A DNA stretch of 64,000 nucleotides from Salinisphaera orenii subsp. halophila YIM 95161 (lineage in GTDB: Bacteria > Pseudomonadota > Gammaproteobacteria > Nevskiales > Salinisphaeraceae), in the NCBI RefSeq assembly GCF_003732545.1, contig NZ_AYKF01000132.1, forward strand, positions 45,937 through 109,936. Direction: 5' to 3'. The notes beneath the pieces are model-generated. The model was not told the origin of the DNA and ran no database searches. It saw only the letters and a list, made by a program, of their open reading frames with translations. This document shows positions 7,806 through 17,860 of this stretch, piece after piece; positions within the stretch are counted from its first letter, which is position 1, and each line of letters opens with the position of its first letter. Position numbers and translations under genes: made by a program.

Positions 7806-9755
7806 TCAGAATCGGCCGTGGCCGTTCTCGTCCTCCGAGTCGGGATAATCGAAGACCACGTCGGGGGCATCCGCGCGAAGCTCGGTGATCGCGACCGGCC
7901 GGCCGGCGGCGTCGAAGCGCACGTGCCCGATGCCCGAGCCGTTGACGAGCCGCTCGCCGCGCTCGGCCGGTGAAGGCCGTCTCGGCACGATGCGCATGCG
8001 GCGACGCTTGGTGAACCAGTTCAGCGGCGAATACGGCGCATACAGCCAGCGGTTGAGGCGATCGAACCAGTCCAGCAGCGTGCGCGGAAACTCGTTCTTG
8101 ACGCCGGAACTCGTGATCTGCCAGATGCGCTGGCGCATCGCAGAGAATCGCAGCGTGACGTCGTAAACAAACGAATAGTGCACATCGCCGGACAGGATCG
8201 TGAACGTGCGCGGCGTGCCCCGGTGACGAAAGATGTTGAGCAGCGTATGCGCCGCGCCGCGGTGGGCCATCCAGTTCTCCGCATCCACCATCAGCGGCTT
8301 GCCGAAAAAGGTAAACACGCGCTGGATATTCTCGATCAGCTTCACGCCGAAGATCGGGGCGGGTGAGACCATGACCACCGCATCGCGGCCGAGCAACCGG
8401 CCCTGCATCTCGCTGAGGGCCTCCCAGTCCATCAGCCCGGAGGGTCGGGTGGGCTGGCGCTGGCGCCGCCACCGCCGCGTGCGCGTGTCGAGCACCACGA
8501 CCGCGGGCTCGGTGTCGAGGGTGAAGTGCCACTGGTCAAAGGACAGCAGCCGATCGATCAATGCGTCCTGGCTGGCCCCGTCGCGCCGTGCGATGAAGTG
8601 ATCGACCTGGTCGAGCACCCCGTCGTCGAAGGCCTCCGGGCGATTGCCCCAGCCCTGGCAGAGCAGATAGGCGATCAGCGCGTTGCCGATGATCCGGCAT
8701 GAGAACGGGTGGCCATAGGCGCTGTCCATCCACTCGCCGGTGAGGTTCCAGTCGTCGGTGATGTCGTGATCGTCGAAGATCATCGCGGTCGGCAGATTCG
8801 CCATCAGTCGGCGCGCGGCCGGCAGTTCTGCCACGAAGCGCTCGATGACCGGCCGTTCCGCATCGTAGGTCGCATTCTCGTCGCCCTGGAGTTCCGGACG
8901 CGTGAAGGTCAGGCCTCGCCACGGCGCGTCCGACCAGCACAGCAGATACATGGCCAGGACTTCGGCCAACGTGATCAGGTGATTGCCGGCCGTAGCCGAA
9001 GTGAACACGGGCTTGCGCGTGCCGCCGAAGAACCGGTCCCGCAGGTCGCGGGTGGTCTTTTCCATCGGCAGCAGTTCCTCGCGCTGGTAGTAGCAGTATT
9101 CGCAGGCGTACAGCGCTTCGCTGTCCGGCAGGGTCGCGCCGGCGAGCGTCTCCGACCACAGACCGAGCCGTGCGATCAGGGCATGGATCGCCCGGAGCAT
9201 CGGCCCGGCCACGTCGTCGGCATAGATCTGATCCCCGGTCAGCAGGAGCACCGAAGGCCACTCCGCGGTATCATCGCGCTGCGCGCCGAGCCAGCGATCG
9301 GCGCGCGCCATGCCGTCGCCGGAATCGTGATGCGGTCGCCGGCAGGAGCCGTGCAGCAGGTTCGTCAGCCGGGGGCGGATGGCGAATCGCGGCCGCCGCT
9401 CGCCCGGATAGCACAGCCCCGGTTCGGCCGCGGCCAGCGAGGTCCGCGCGGCGCCGAGTTCGAGGTCGTAGCCGATGGGGACGTCGACCGGCAGCGGCGG
9501 GACCGCGTGTGCCGCCAGATCGACATCGATCAGCTGAATCCAGGCGTGCCTGCCGATGCGCACGCCCCGGGTGGCCGCGGCCAGCGGTATGCGCGCGGCG
9601 GGCTCCTGGGCGCGACCGTCATCGTCGGGATACAGCGCCAGCGTGAGCGGCATGTCGCGGCTCGTCACGAGCCACAACACGACGCGCTCCGGTTCGGCGC
9701 GGCGCACTATCGGGCCCGCGAGAACAGCGGGCAGGCCATCGGTAGGGGCAATCAT
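7806..9755 (-). CDS. PhoD-like metallophosphatase
   Basis: A protein of about 649 residues with metallophosphoesterase signatures of the PhoD-like group: TGDQIYADD, FDDHDITDDWN and LSGDVHYSF provide the metal-ligating Asp, Asn and His residues. There is no signal peptide or Tat motif, unlike secreted alkaline phosphatase D, so it is probably cytoplasmic; the substrate is unknown. Its N-terminal third (about 1-200) is a domain I do not recognise beyond family resemblance. The ATG at 9755 (MIAPTDG) is preferred to one at 9797. Upstream on this strand a TTGACA lies at 9823-9828, directly beside the large dyad, so a regulator bound there could affect this gene as well as mntH. Confidence 0.82.
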   Translation of the reverse strand: MIAPTDGLPAVLAGPIVRRAEPERVVLWLVTSRDMPLTLALYPDDDGRAQEPAARIPLAAATRGVRIGRHAWIQLIDVDLAAHAVPPLPVDVPIGYDLELGAARTSLAAAEPGLCYPGERRPRFAIRPRLTNLLHGSCRRPHHDSGDGMARADRWLGAQRDDTAEWPSVLLLTGDQIYADDVAGPMLRAIHALIARLGLWSETLAGATLPDSEALYACEYCYYQREELLPMEKTTRDLRDRFFGGTRKPVFTSATAGNHLITLAEVLAMYLLCWSDAPWRGLTFTRPELQGDENATYDAERPVIERFVAELPAARRLMANLPTAMIFDDHDITDDWNLTGEWMDSAYGHPFSCRIIGNALIAYLLCQGWGNRPEAFDDGVLDQVDHFIARRDGASQDALIDRLLSFDQWHFTLDTEPAVVVLDTRTRRWRRQRQPTRPSGLMDWEALSEMQGRLLGRDAVVMVSPAPIFGVKLIENIQRVFTFFGKPLMVDAENWMAHRGAAHTLLNIFRHRGTPRTFTILSGDVHYSFVYDVTLRFSAMRQRIWQITSSGVKNEFPRTLLDWFDRLNRWLYAPYSPLNWFTKRRRMRIVPRRPSPAERGERLVNGSGIGHVRFDAAGRPVAITELRADAPDVVFDYPDSEDENGHGRF

Positions 9756-9811
9756 CGCGCGATTGTACGTCGGCGGCCGGCCGCCGGCATGCCCCATGAC
9801 GTCGATGCGGC

Positions 9812-9840
9812 TTGACCCGGGCTGTCAACGCATCAAAAAT
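9812..9840 (+). promoter_or_regulatory. candidate promoter of mntH
   Basis: TTGACC (9812-9817) and AAAAAT (9835-9840) are separated by 17 bases and resemble sigma-70 boxes (5/6 and 4/6 matches). The -10 element falls within the left arm of the dyad at 9829-9864, so a protein bound there would block RNA polymerase. This is inferred from position and sequence only. Confidence 0.4.
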
Positions 9841-9864
9841 AAGCCTTAGCTAATTTTTGATGCG
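9829..9864. promoter_or_regulatory. dyad operator, MntR-like box before mntH
   Basis: Two 16-base arms (9829-9844 and 9849-9864) around the spacer CTTA match at 15 of 16 positions. The element is AT-rich in very GC-rich surroundings. Its core, AAAATAAGC-N4-GCTAATTTT, has the AGC-N4-GCT centre with flanking A and T runs seen in the E. coli MntR operator. It lies between the PhoD-like gene and the Nramp transporter, which diverge, so it cannot be the terminator of either. A manganese-responsive repressor site is the best reading; Fur or another metalloregulator is possible. Confidence 0.65.
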
Positions 9865-9948
9865 CGAGCCGAAGACTGTCGTTCGAGCCCGCCGCGTCCG
9901 GACCCAACACCACCCCTTGATGCAATACGAACGACCACGACATCGCCG

Positions 9949-11280
9949 TTGCCCGAGAGCGGTTCCGGCGTGACGCAGTCACGTGCCGCCGCCGATGCCG
10001 CCGTGGATCCGCTGCCCGGCGAGAACGCCACCGCGCGCGCCGCGGAAGCCGCTTTGGCCGGCCGACAGCGCGGCCTGCGGCGATTCCTGCCCTTCCTCGG
10101 GCCGGCCTTCATCGCATCCGTGGCCTATATCGACCCCGGCAACTTCGCCACCAATATCCAGGCCGGTTCCAGCTACGGCTACATGCTGCTCTGGGTCGTC
10201 GCCGTGTCGAATCTCATGGCGGTGCTCATACAGTCCATGTCGGCCAAGCTCGGCATCGCCACCGGCCGCAATCTGCCGGAACTCTCGCGTGAACGCTTTC
10301 CAAGACCGGTGACGATCGGGCTGTGGATCCAGGCCGAGATCATCGCGATCGCGACCGATCTGGCCGAATTCATCGGCGGCGCGCTTGGCCTGTATCTGCT
10401 GTTCGGGATCCCGCTGTTTCCGGCGGCGGTGATCACCGGGGTGTTCTCATTCGGGCTGCTGGAACTCCAGCGCCGCGGCTTTCGCCCGCTGGAGGCCGGT
10501 ATCTCCGCCCTGCTCGGTGTCGTCGTCGCGGCGTTTGCCTACGAGGTCTGGATCGCGCGCCCGGACGGCGGCGACCTGCTGACCGGATTGTTCGTGCCGC
10601 GGCTGGCGGGCACCGACAGCCTGTTGCTGGCCGCCGGCATTCTCGGCGCCACGGTCATGCCGCACGTCATCTATCTGCATTCGGCGCTGACCCAGCGACG
10701 CGTCGTGGGCCGCGACGCTGCCCAGCGGCGCCTCATCTTCCACTTCGAGCTGATCGACATCCTCATCGCCATGGGCCTGGCCGGGCTCATCAACGGCGCC
10801 ATGCTGGTGATGGCCGCGGGCCTGTTCTTCGGCGCGGTCGAGCCGGTCTCCACGCTCGAGGGCGCCTTCGCGCATCTGGAGGCCGTGTCCGGCTCGCTGG
10901 CGGCCACGCTGTTCGGCATCGGCCTGCTGGCCAGCGGTTTCTCGAGCTCGTCGGTCGGCACGATGAGCGGGCAGATCGTGATGCAGGGCTACATCAACCG
11001 CCGCATCCCGATATTCCTGCGACGGCTGATCACCATGGGCCCGGCCCTGCTGATTCTGGCGCTCGGCGTGGATGCGACCACGGCACTGGTCATGAGCCAG
11101 GTCGTGCTGTCCTTCGGCATCCCGTTCGCACTGATTCCGCTGCTGATCTTCTGCTCGGATCGGGAACTCATGGGCACGCTCGTCAATCGCCGCGCGACGT
11201 CAATCGCGGCCTGGACCGTAGCCGGCCTCATCATCGGTCTGAACGTGTTTCTGCTCTACCGCACGCTGTTCGGTATCTGA
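9949..11280 (+). CDS. mntH: Nramp family manganese/divalent metal transporter
   Basis: A 443-residue inner-membrane Nramp protein, importing Mn2+ (or Fe2+) with protons. The first membrane helix carries DPGN (about residues 62-65), and the sixth carries MPH (VMPHVIYLHSAL), the two unwound helices whose Asp, Asn and Met ligate the metal. About eleven membrane segments follow a hydrophilic N-terminus of about 48 residues. The start is either TTG at 9949 or GTG at 9970; neither has a clear ribosome binding site. A large dyad symmetric operator lies about 85 bases upstream, which suggests control by a metal-sensing repressor. Confidence 0.92.
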   Translation: MPESGSGVTQSRAAADAAVDPLPGENATARAAEAALAGRQRGLRRFLPFLGPAFIASVAYIDPGNFATNIQAGSSYGYMLLWVVAVSNLMAVLIQSMSAKLGIATGRNLPELSRERFPRPVTIGLWIQAEIIAIATDLAEFIGGALGLYLLFGIPLFPAAVITGVFSFGLLELQRRGFRPLEAGISALLGVVVAAFAYEVWIARPDGGDLLTGLFVPRLAGTDSLLLAAGILGATVMPHVIYLHSALTQRRVVGRDAAQRRLIFHFELIDILIAMGLAGLINGAMLVMAAGLFFGAVEPVSTLEGAFAHLEAVSGSLAATLFGIGLLASGFSSSSVGTMSGQIVMQGYINRRIPIFLRRLITMGPALLILALGVDATTALVMSQVVLSFGIPFALIPLLIFCSDRELMGTLVNRRATSIAAWTVAGLIIGLNVFLLYRTLFGI

Positions 11281-11291
11281 AGCGCCCAGTC

Positions 11292-12503
11292 TCAGCCGCG
11301 TCTCTGCCACAGTGCGAGGCGGATGGTCGCCAGCATGCCCAGCGCCGTGAGCGTGCCGACCATGGCTGCCACGCCGGGCCAGCCGTAGCGCGACCAGACC
11401 ACCCCGCCGAGCGCGCCGACGATGCTCGATCCCAGGTAATAGGCCAGCAGATACAGCCCGGCGGCCTGGCCCTTGCCGGCTCCCGCGAGCGGACCGACCC
11501 AGCCGCTGGCCACCGAGTGGCCCGCGAAAAAGCCCACGGTGACCAGAGCGATCCCCGCCACGATGAACGGCAGCGACGCCGGCAGCATCAGCAGCAAGCC
11601 GAGGCTCATGACCGACAGCGCGGCCACCAGTACGGGCGCACGCCCGTAGCGATCGGCCAGGCGCCCGAACAGCGCCGAAGCCGCGATCCCCAGCAGATAG
11701 ACCACGAAGATCGCGCCGATCGCGCTCTGGCTCAGCCCGAACGGCGGCGCCGCCAGCCGATAGCCGATGTAGTTGTAGACCGTGACGAACGCGCCCATGA
11801 GGATGAAGCCGCAGGCGAACAGCCACGGCAGTGCCGGGTGGCGCAGATGGCGGGCGATCGGCTCGAAGTGCTCCGACAGCGCGAGCCCGCGCCGGGCCCG
11901 GAAATGACGCGACGGCGGCAGCAGCAGGATGAACACCGCGGCACAGAACAGCCCCAGCCCGCCGATCATCGCCATCGACGCGCGCCAGCCGCCGATATCG
12001 GCGACCACGCCGGCGAGCACGCGCCCGGACATCCCGCCGAAGGCGCTGCCGCCGATATACAGGCCCATGGCGAAGCCGAGATCGCCGGCCCGCATCTCCT
12101 CCGACAGATAGGCCATCGCCAGCGCCGGCACGCCGCCGAGCGCGATCCCTTCGAGGGCGCGCGCGGCCAGCAGGGCATGCCATCCGGGCGAGAACGCGGC
12201 CGCGATCGACAGGCCGGCCGAGATCAGCAGGGAGGCGGCCATCATCCGTTTGCGATCGATCGCCTCGGACATCAGCCCGGCCACGAACAGCGTCAGAGCG
12301 AGCACGCCCGTGGTCAGCGACAGCGACAGGCTGCTCTCGGCCGGGGAGACGCCGAAAGTCTGCGAAAACAGGGGCATCAGCGCCTGTACGCTGTACAGCG
12401 ACGAGAATGTCGCGAAACCGGCGGCGAACAGCGCGACCAGCGCACGCCGCGCGCCCGGTGTGCCGCGGGCCAGACCGGTACCGTCGCGTGAAGCCTCATT
12501 CAT
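11292..12503 (-). CDS. MFS transporter (YnfM-like)
   Basis: A 403-residue major facilitator protein with twelve predicted membrane helices and a basic cytoplasmic loop between helices 6 and 7 ([15 protein letters not shown]). The loop between helices 2 and 3 reads [12 protein letters not shown] and that between 8 and 9 [12 protein letters not shown], the family's typical positions. It resembles the YnfM/arabinose-efflux group of exporters; the substrate is unknown. The start ATG at 12503 (MNEASRDG) is preferred to the longer 12575. It converges on mntH with eleven bases between the stops. Confidence 0.85.
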   Translation of the reverse strand: MNEASRDGTGLARGTPGARRALVALFAAGFATFSSLYSVQALMPLFSQTFGVSPAESSLSLSLTTGVLALTLFVAGLMSEAIDRKRMMAASLLISAGLSIAAAFSPGWHALLAARALEGIALGGVPALAMAYLSEEMRAGDLGFAMGLYIGGSAFGGMSGRVLAGVVADIGGWRASMAMIGGLGLFCAAVFILLLPPSRHFRARRGLALSEHFEPIARHLRHPALPWLFACGFILMGAFVTVYNYIGYRLAAPPFGLSQSAIGAIFVVYLLGIAASALFGRLADRYGRAPVLVAALSVMSLGLLLMLPASLPFIVAGIALVTVGFFAGHSVASGWVGPLAGAGKGQAAGLYLLAYYLGSSIVGALGGVVWSRYGWPGVAAMVGTLTALGMLATIRLALWQRRG

Positions 12504-12644
12504 CGCCGAATTATCGCATGCACCCGCTCGCGGGCGGCCCGTCGCGACCCGATTCTGAAAATCGATGCCGCACACGGCTGGCCGGGGGCCGATCTATGCC
12601 CGATAATGCGCGCGTTTTCCTCCGACCCCCGCGGCCCACACTTT

Positions 12645-14480
<1,836 letters not shown>

Positions 14481-14566
14481 CTCGCCGCCTTGTGCGAGGC
14501 GGCCGCCGGCTTCACGGGTCGGCGGTCGCCGGCCGTTTCCGTTCCGATCGATCGAGGGGTTTGCCC

Positions 14567-16147
14567 ATGTCCCGCAACAGCCGTTCCCGTCTGATCGTCC
14601 GTACTGCTCGGCTCGCCGACATTCCGGCGATCAACCGCGTCGTCCAGCGCACCTATCCGAATCTGGACGATTACACCTACGATGAACTGCGCGGCCAGAT
14701 CAACAACTTCCCCGAAGGCCAGCTCGTCGCGGTCTACGAGGACACGGTGGTCGGCTACTGCGCCACGCTGTGCCTGCCCGAGGAGCAGGTCATGCGCCCG
14801 CATACCTGGGCCAAGATCACCGGCAACGGCTACGGCTCGACCCACGACACCGACGGCGACTATCTCTACGGCTACGAGATCTGCGTCGATCCCGGCTATC
14901 GCGGCCTGCGCATCGGCCAGCGGCTGTATCGGGAGCGCGAGGCGCTCTGCGTCAAGCTCGGCCTCAAGGGCATCGTGTTCTCCGGCCGTCTGCCGGGCCT
15001 CAGGCGGCGCTTCAAGCAGTTTGGCAGCGCGGAGGCCTACGTCGAGGCGGTCAAGGACAAGCAGATCCGCGACTCGGTGCTGTCCTTCCAGCTCGGCCAG
15101 GGCTACGAGCTGCTCGGCGTGATGCCCAACTACCTGCCGCCGGACGTGGCCTCCATGGGCTACGGCGCGCACCTGCTGTGGCGCAACCCCGAATACAAGT
15201 ATCGCGAGGACGTCGCCGGCGACTCGCACGTGCACCTGCAGCGCCCGGCCACCGTGCGCATCGCGGTCGTGCAGTACATGCAGCGGGCGATCGACTCCTT
15301 CGACGAATTCGCCCAGATCGTGACCTACTTCGTTCAGGAGACCGCCGACGCCAAGGCCGACTTCGTGGTGTTTCCGGAGTTGTTCACGGTCCAGCTGCTC
15401 TCGATCAAGAACGAGGAGCTGCGCCACCGCGCCGCGATCCAGCGACTGGCGGATTTCGTGGACGAGTTCCGCGAGCTGATGGCCTCGCTGGCCGTCAAGT
15501 ACAACATCAACATCATCGCCGGCTCGCACCCGACCTGGGTCGGCGACGATCTGCAGAACATCGGCTACATCTACCTGCGCGACGGCTCCGAGTACCAGCA
15601 GCCCAAGATCCACCCGACGCCCGGCGAACGCCACTACTGGAACATCGTGGGCGGCGACTCGCTCAACGCCATCGAGACCGACTGCGGCCCCATCGGCGTG
15701 CTCGTCTGCTACGACAGCGAGTTTCCCGAGCTGTCGCGGCATCTAGTCGACCAGGGCATCAACATGCTATTCGTGCCGTTCTCCACCGAGGACCGCAACG
15801 GCTACCTGCGGGTACGCTATTCGGCCCACGCCCGCGCGGTGGAGAACCAGATCTACGTCGCCACCGCCGGCAACACCGGCAACCTGCCGCGCGTCCACGC
15901 CATGGACCTGCACTACGCCCAGTCCGCGATCGTCACCCCCTGCGACTTCGCCTTCGCCCGCGACGGCATCGCCGCCGACACCACCCCGAACGTGGAGATG
16001 GTCGCGATCGCCGACGTGCGCCTCGACGTGCTCGCCGACGCCCGCACCACGGGGTCGGTACAGAACATGCTCGATCGCCGGCACGACCTCTACCATGTGC
16101 AGTGGAAGCCGCGCCGGCGGGCGGTCAAGGGCGCCAAGGCCCGCTGA
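14567..16147 (+). CDS. GNAT acetyltransferase-nitrilase (C-N hydrolase) fusion
   Basis: A 526-residue two-domain protein. Residues 8-220 form a GNAT N-acetyltransferase domain with an acetyl-CoA loop region at VDPGYRGLRIGQRLY (about 107-121). Residues 228-510 form a nitrilase-type amidohydrolase whose triad is complete: Glu271 in VVFPELFT, Lys347 in QPKIHP and Cys381 in LVCYDSEFPE. Such fusions are widespread in bacteria, but their substrate is not established; one idea is that one domain acylates and the other hydrolyses an amide in metabolite repair. The start has GAGGGG upstream, and typA lies 86 bases before it. Confidence 0.9.
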   Translation: MSRNSRSRLIVRTARLADIPAINRVVQRTYPNLDDYTYDELRGQINNFPEGQLVAVYEDTVVGYCATLCLPEEQVMRPHTWAKITGNGYGSTHDTDGDYLYGYEICVDPGYRGLRIGQRLYREREALCVKLGLKGIVFSGRLPGLRRRFKQFGSAEAYVEAVKDKQIRDSVLSFQLGQGYELLGVMPNYLPPDVASMGYGAHLLWRNPEYKYREDVAGDSHVHLQRPATVRIAVVQYMQRAIDSFDEFAQIVTYFVQETADAKADFVVFPELFTVQLLSIKNEELRHRAAIQRLADFVDEFRELMASLAVKYNINIIAGSHPTWVGDDLQNIGYIYLRDGSEYQQPKIHPTPGERHYWNIVGGDSLNAIETDCGPIGVLVCYDSEFPELSRHLVDQGINMLFVPFSTEDRNGYLRVRYSAHARAVENQIYVATAGNTGNLPRVHAMDLHYAQSAIVTPCDFAFARDGIAADTTPNVEMVAIADVRLDVLADARTTGSVQNMLDRRHDLYHVQWKPRRRAVKGAKAR

Positions 16148-16190
16148 GGCGGCCGGCCCGCACCCCGCTTCCGGCACACGAGGCAGCCGT

Positions 16191-16961
16191 ATGAACGAAC
16201 TCGACACCCATGCGCGTGACGCCGCCGTGCGGGCTCTGGCCGATGCGCGGCGCATACTCGCGCTCACCGGCGCCGGCATCTCGGCGGAGTCCGGCATCCC
16301 GACCTTCCGCGAGGCGCAGACGGGCCTGTGGGCGCGGTTCTCGCCTGAGGATCTGGCCACACCGGAGGCCTTCGCCTGCGATCCGGAACGGGTCTGGGGC
16401 TGGTATCGCTGGCGGCGGACGCTGATCGCCCGCGGCGGCGTCAACGCCGGCCACGAGGCACTCGCCGCGCTCGAACGCCACCGGGATGTGCGGATCGCGA
16501 CCCAGAACGTCGACGGCCTGCACGCCGCGGCCGGCAGTTCCGACATCGCCGAACTGCACGGCAACATCTGGCGCGAGCGCTGCAGCGCCTGTGCCGCGAA
16601 CACCACCACCGCCGTGGCGCCGGCCGACGAGGACGCGCCACTGCCGGCCTGCTCGCGCTGCGGCGCGCCGACACGGCCGGATATCGTCTGGTTCGGCGAA
16701 ATGCTCCCGGCCGACGCCCTGGCCCGGGCCGAACAGGGGCTCAACGAGGCCGACTGCGTGCTCGTCGTGGGCACCTCCAATCGCGTCTATCCGGCCGCCG
16801 CGCTGGTCGAGACGGCGATCGCCGGGCCGGCGACAGTGATCGAGGTCAACCCCGAGGCCACGCCGGTGTCGACCGCCGTCGATGTCGCCCTGCGCGCCTC
16901 CGCGAGCCACGCCCTGCCCGCGCTGGTCGCCGCGCTCGACGCCGCGCCCGCGCGCCGATAG
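16191..16961 (+). CDS. cobB: NAD-dependent protein deacylase, sirtuin class III
   Basis: A 256-residue sirtuin. GAGIS (27-31), QNVD (105-108) and the catalytic His123 in ELHGN are present, with a zinc finger of Cys131, Cys134, Cys154 and Cys157. NAD contacts also appear as GTSNRVYPAA and EVNPEATP. Tyr72 and Arg75 in WYRWRR match the Tyr-x-x-Arg pair that lets SIRT5-like class III enzymes accept succinyl- and malonyl-lysine, so desuccinylase activity is likely beside deacetylation. It follows the fusion gene by 43 bases in the same direction. Confidence 0.93.
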   Translation: MNELDTHARDAAVRALADARRILALTGAGISAESGIPTFREAQTGLWARFSPEDLATPEAFACDPERVWGWYRWRRTLIARGGVNAGHEALAALERHRDVRIATQNVDGLHAAAGSSDIAELHGNIWRERCSACAANTTTAVAPADEDAPLPACSRCGAPTRPDIVWFGEMLPADALARAEQGLNEADCVLVVGTSNRVYPAAALVETAIAGPATVIEVNPEATPVSTAVDVALRASASHALPALVAALDAAPARR

Positions 16962-17032
16962 TCTGAGCGTATTCGGAAAACACGTCGTTTCGCCATAGTG
17001 GATACGGGCGACGATCGCCAAAGGAGCCGGGA

Positions 17033-17797
17033 ATGACGCGTCGGGTCGTGTTCAATCAGAAAGGCGGCGTGGGCAAGACCACGCTGCTGTGCAATCTCGC
17101 GGCCATTGCGGCCGCCCGCGGCCGGCGCACGCTGGTGATCGATCTCGACGCCCAGTGCAACGCCAGCCAGTACCTGCTGTCCTCCGACGGCCGCCAGGCC
17201 GAGGCCGGCAGCGCGGACTTCTTCGAGGCCACGCTGACCCGCGGCCGTCGCAGCGGCGGTCTCGGCGACTACGTCACGCCCACCCCGTTCGACAATCTCT
17301 CGGTGATGGCCGCGCATCCCGATCTGGAGGCGCTGCGGGTCAAACTCGAGGCCAAGCACAAGATCTACAAGCTGCGGCAATCGTTGGACCAGCTCCAGGA
17401 GTTCGACGCGATCTTCATCGATACCCCGCCGGCGCTGAATTTCTATTCCCAGTCGGCGCTGATCGCCGCCGATCGCTGCCTTGTGCCCTTCGACTGCGAC
17501 GATTTCGCGCGTCAGGCGCTCTATTCGCTGTTCGACAACATCCACGAGATCCAGGACGACCACAACCCCGACCTCGTCATCGACGGCATCGTCGTCAACC
17601 AGTTCCAGCCGCGGGCGCGGCTGCCGGCCCGCATGCTCGAGGAACTGCGCGCCGAGGGCCATCCGCTGATCGACACCCGCATCACCGCCTCGGTGAAGGT
17701 GCGCGAGTCGCACGATGCCTCGGTTCCGCTGATCCATTACGCGCCGAAGCACAAGGTCACCGAGCAGCTGATCGCCCTCTATGAGCGCCTCGACTAG
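17033..17797 (+). CDS. ParA/MinD-family ATPase, orphan
   Basis: A 254-residue ATPase with the deviant Walker A motif KGGVGKTT (residues 10-17) and its signature lysine, LDAQCNAS (the A' switch region, about 38-45) and DTPPALNFYSQSAL (Walker B region). It belongs to the ParA/Soj side of the family, not MinD, because no amphipathic C-terminal membrane helix is seen. There is no parB neighbour and no parS-like site nearby, so chromosome partition is unlikely; orphan ParAs often position other cargo such as chemotaxis arrays or storage granules. A strong AAAGGAG site precedes the ATG. Confidence 0.85.
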   Translation: MTRRVVFNQKGGVGKTTLLCNLAAIAAARGRRTLVIDLDAQCNASQYLLSSDGRQAEAGSADFFEATLTRGRRSGGLGDYVTPTPFDNLSVMAAHPDLEALRVKLEAKHKIYKLRQSLDQLQEFDAIFIDTPPALNFYSQSALIAADRCLVPFDCDDFARQALYSLFDNIHEIQDDHNPDLVIDGIVVNQFQPRARLPARMLEELRAEGHPLIDTRITASVKVRESHDASVPLIHYAPKHKVTEQLIALYERLD

Positions 17798-17860
17798 CCG
17801 GCGACGGATCCGTCCGCCGCCGGCAGGCATCGCCAGCCGCCCGGCGCGCGTAGTCTGATC

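Noticed and set aside
7669..8532. Long N-terminal extension of the EF-hand protein
   Set aside because: The upstream open frame overlaps the PhoD-like gene on the same strand and lacks EF-hand or signal features; the signal peptide begins at 7668.
9829..9864. Dyad read as a bidirectional transcription terminator
   Set aside because: Both flanking genes point away from it, so no transcript is expected to end there; an operator fits better.
10323..12491. A 722-codon plus-strand frame across mntH and the MFS gene
   Set aside because: Shadow of two real genes, with low-complexity Arg/Gln/His-rich translation.
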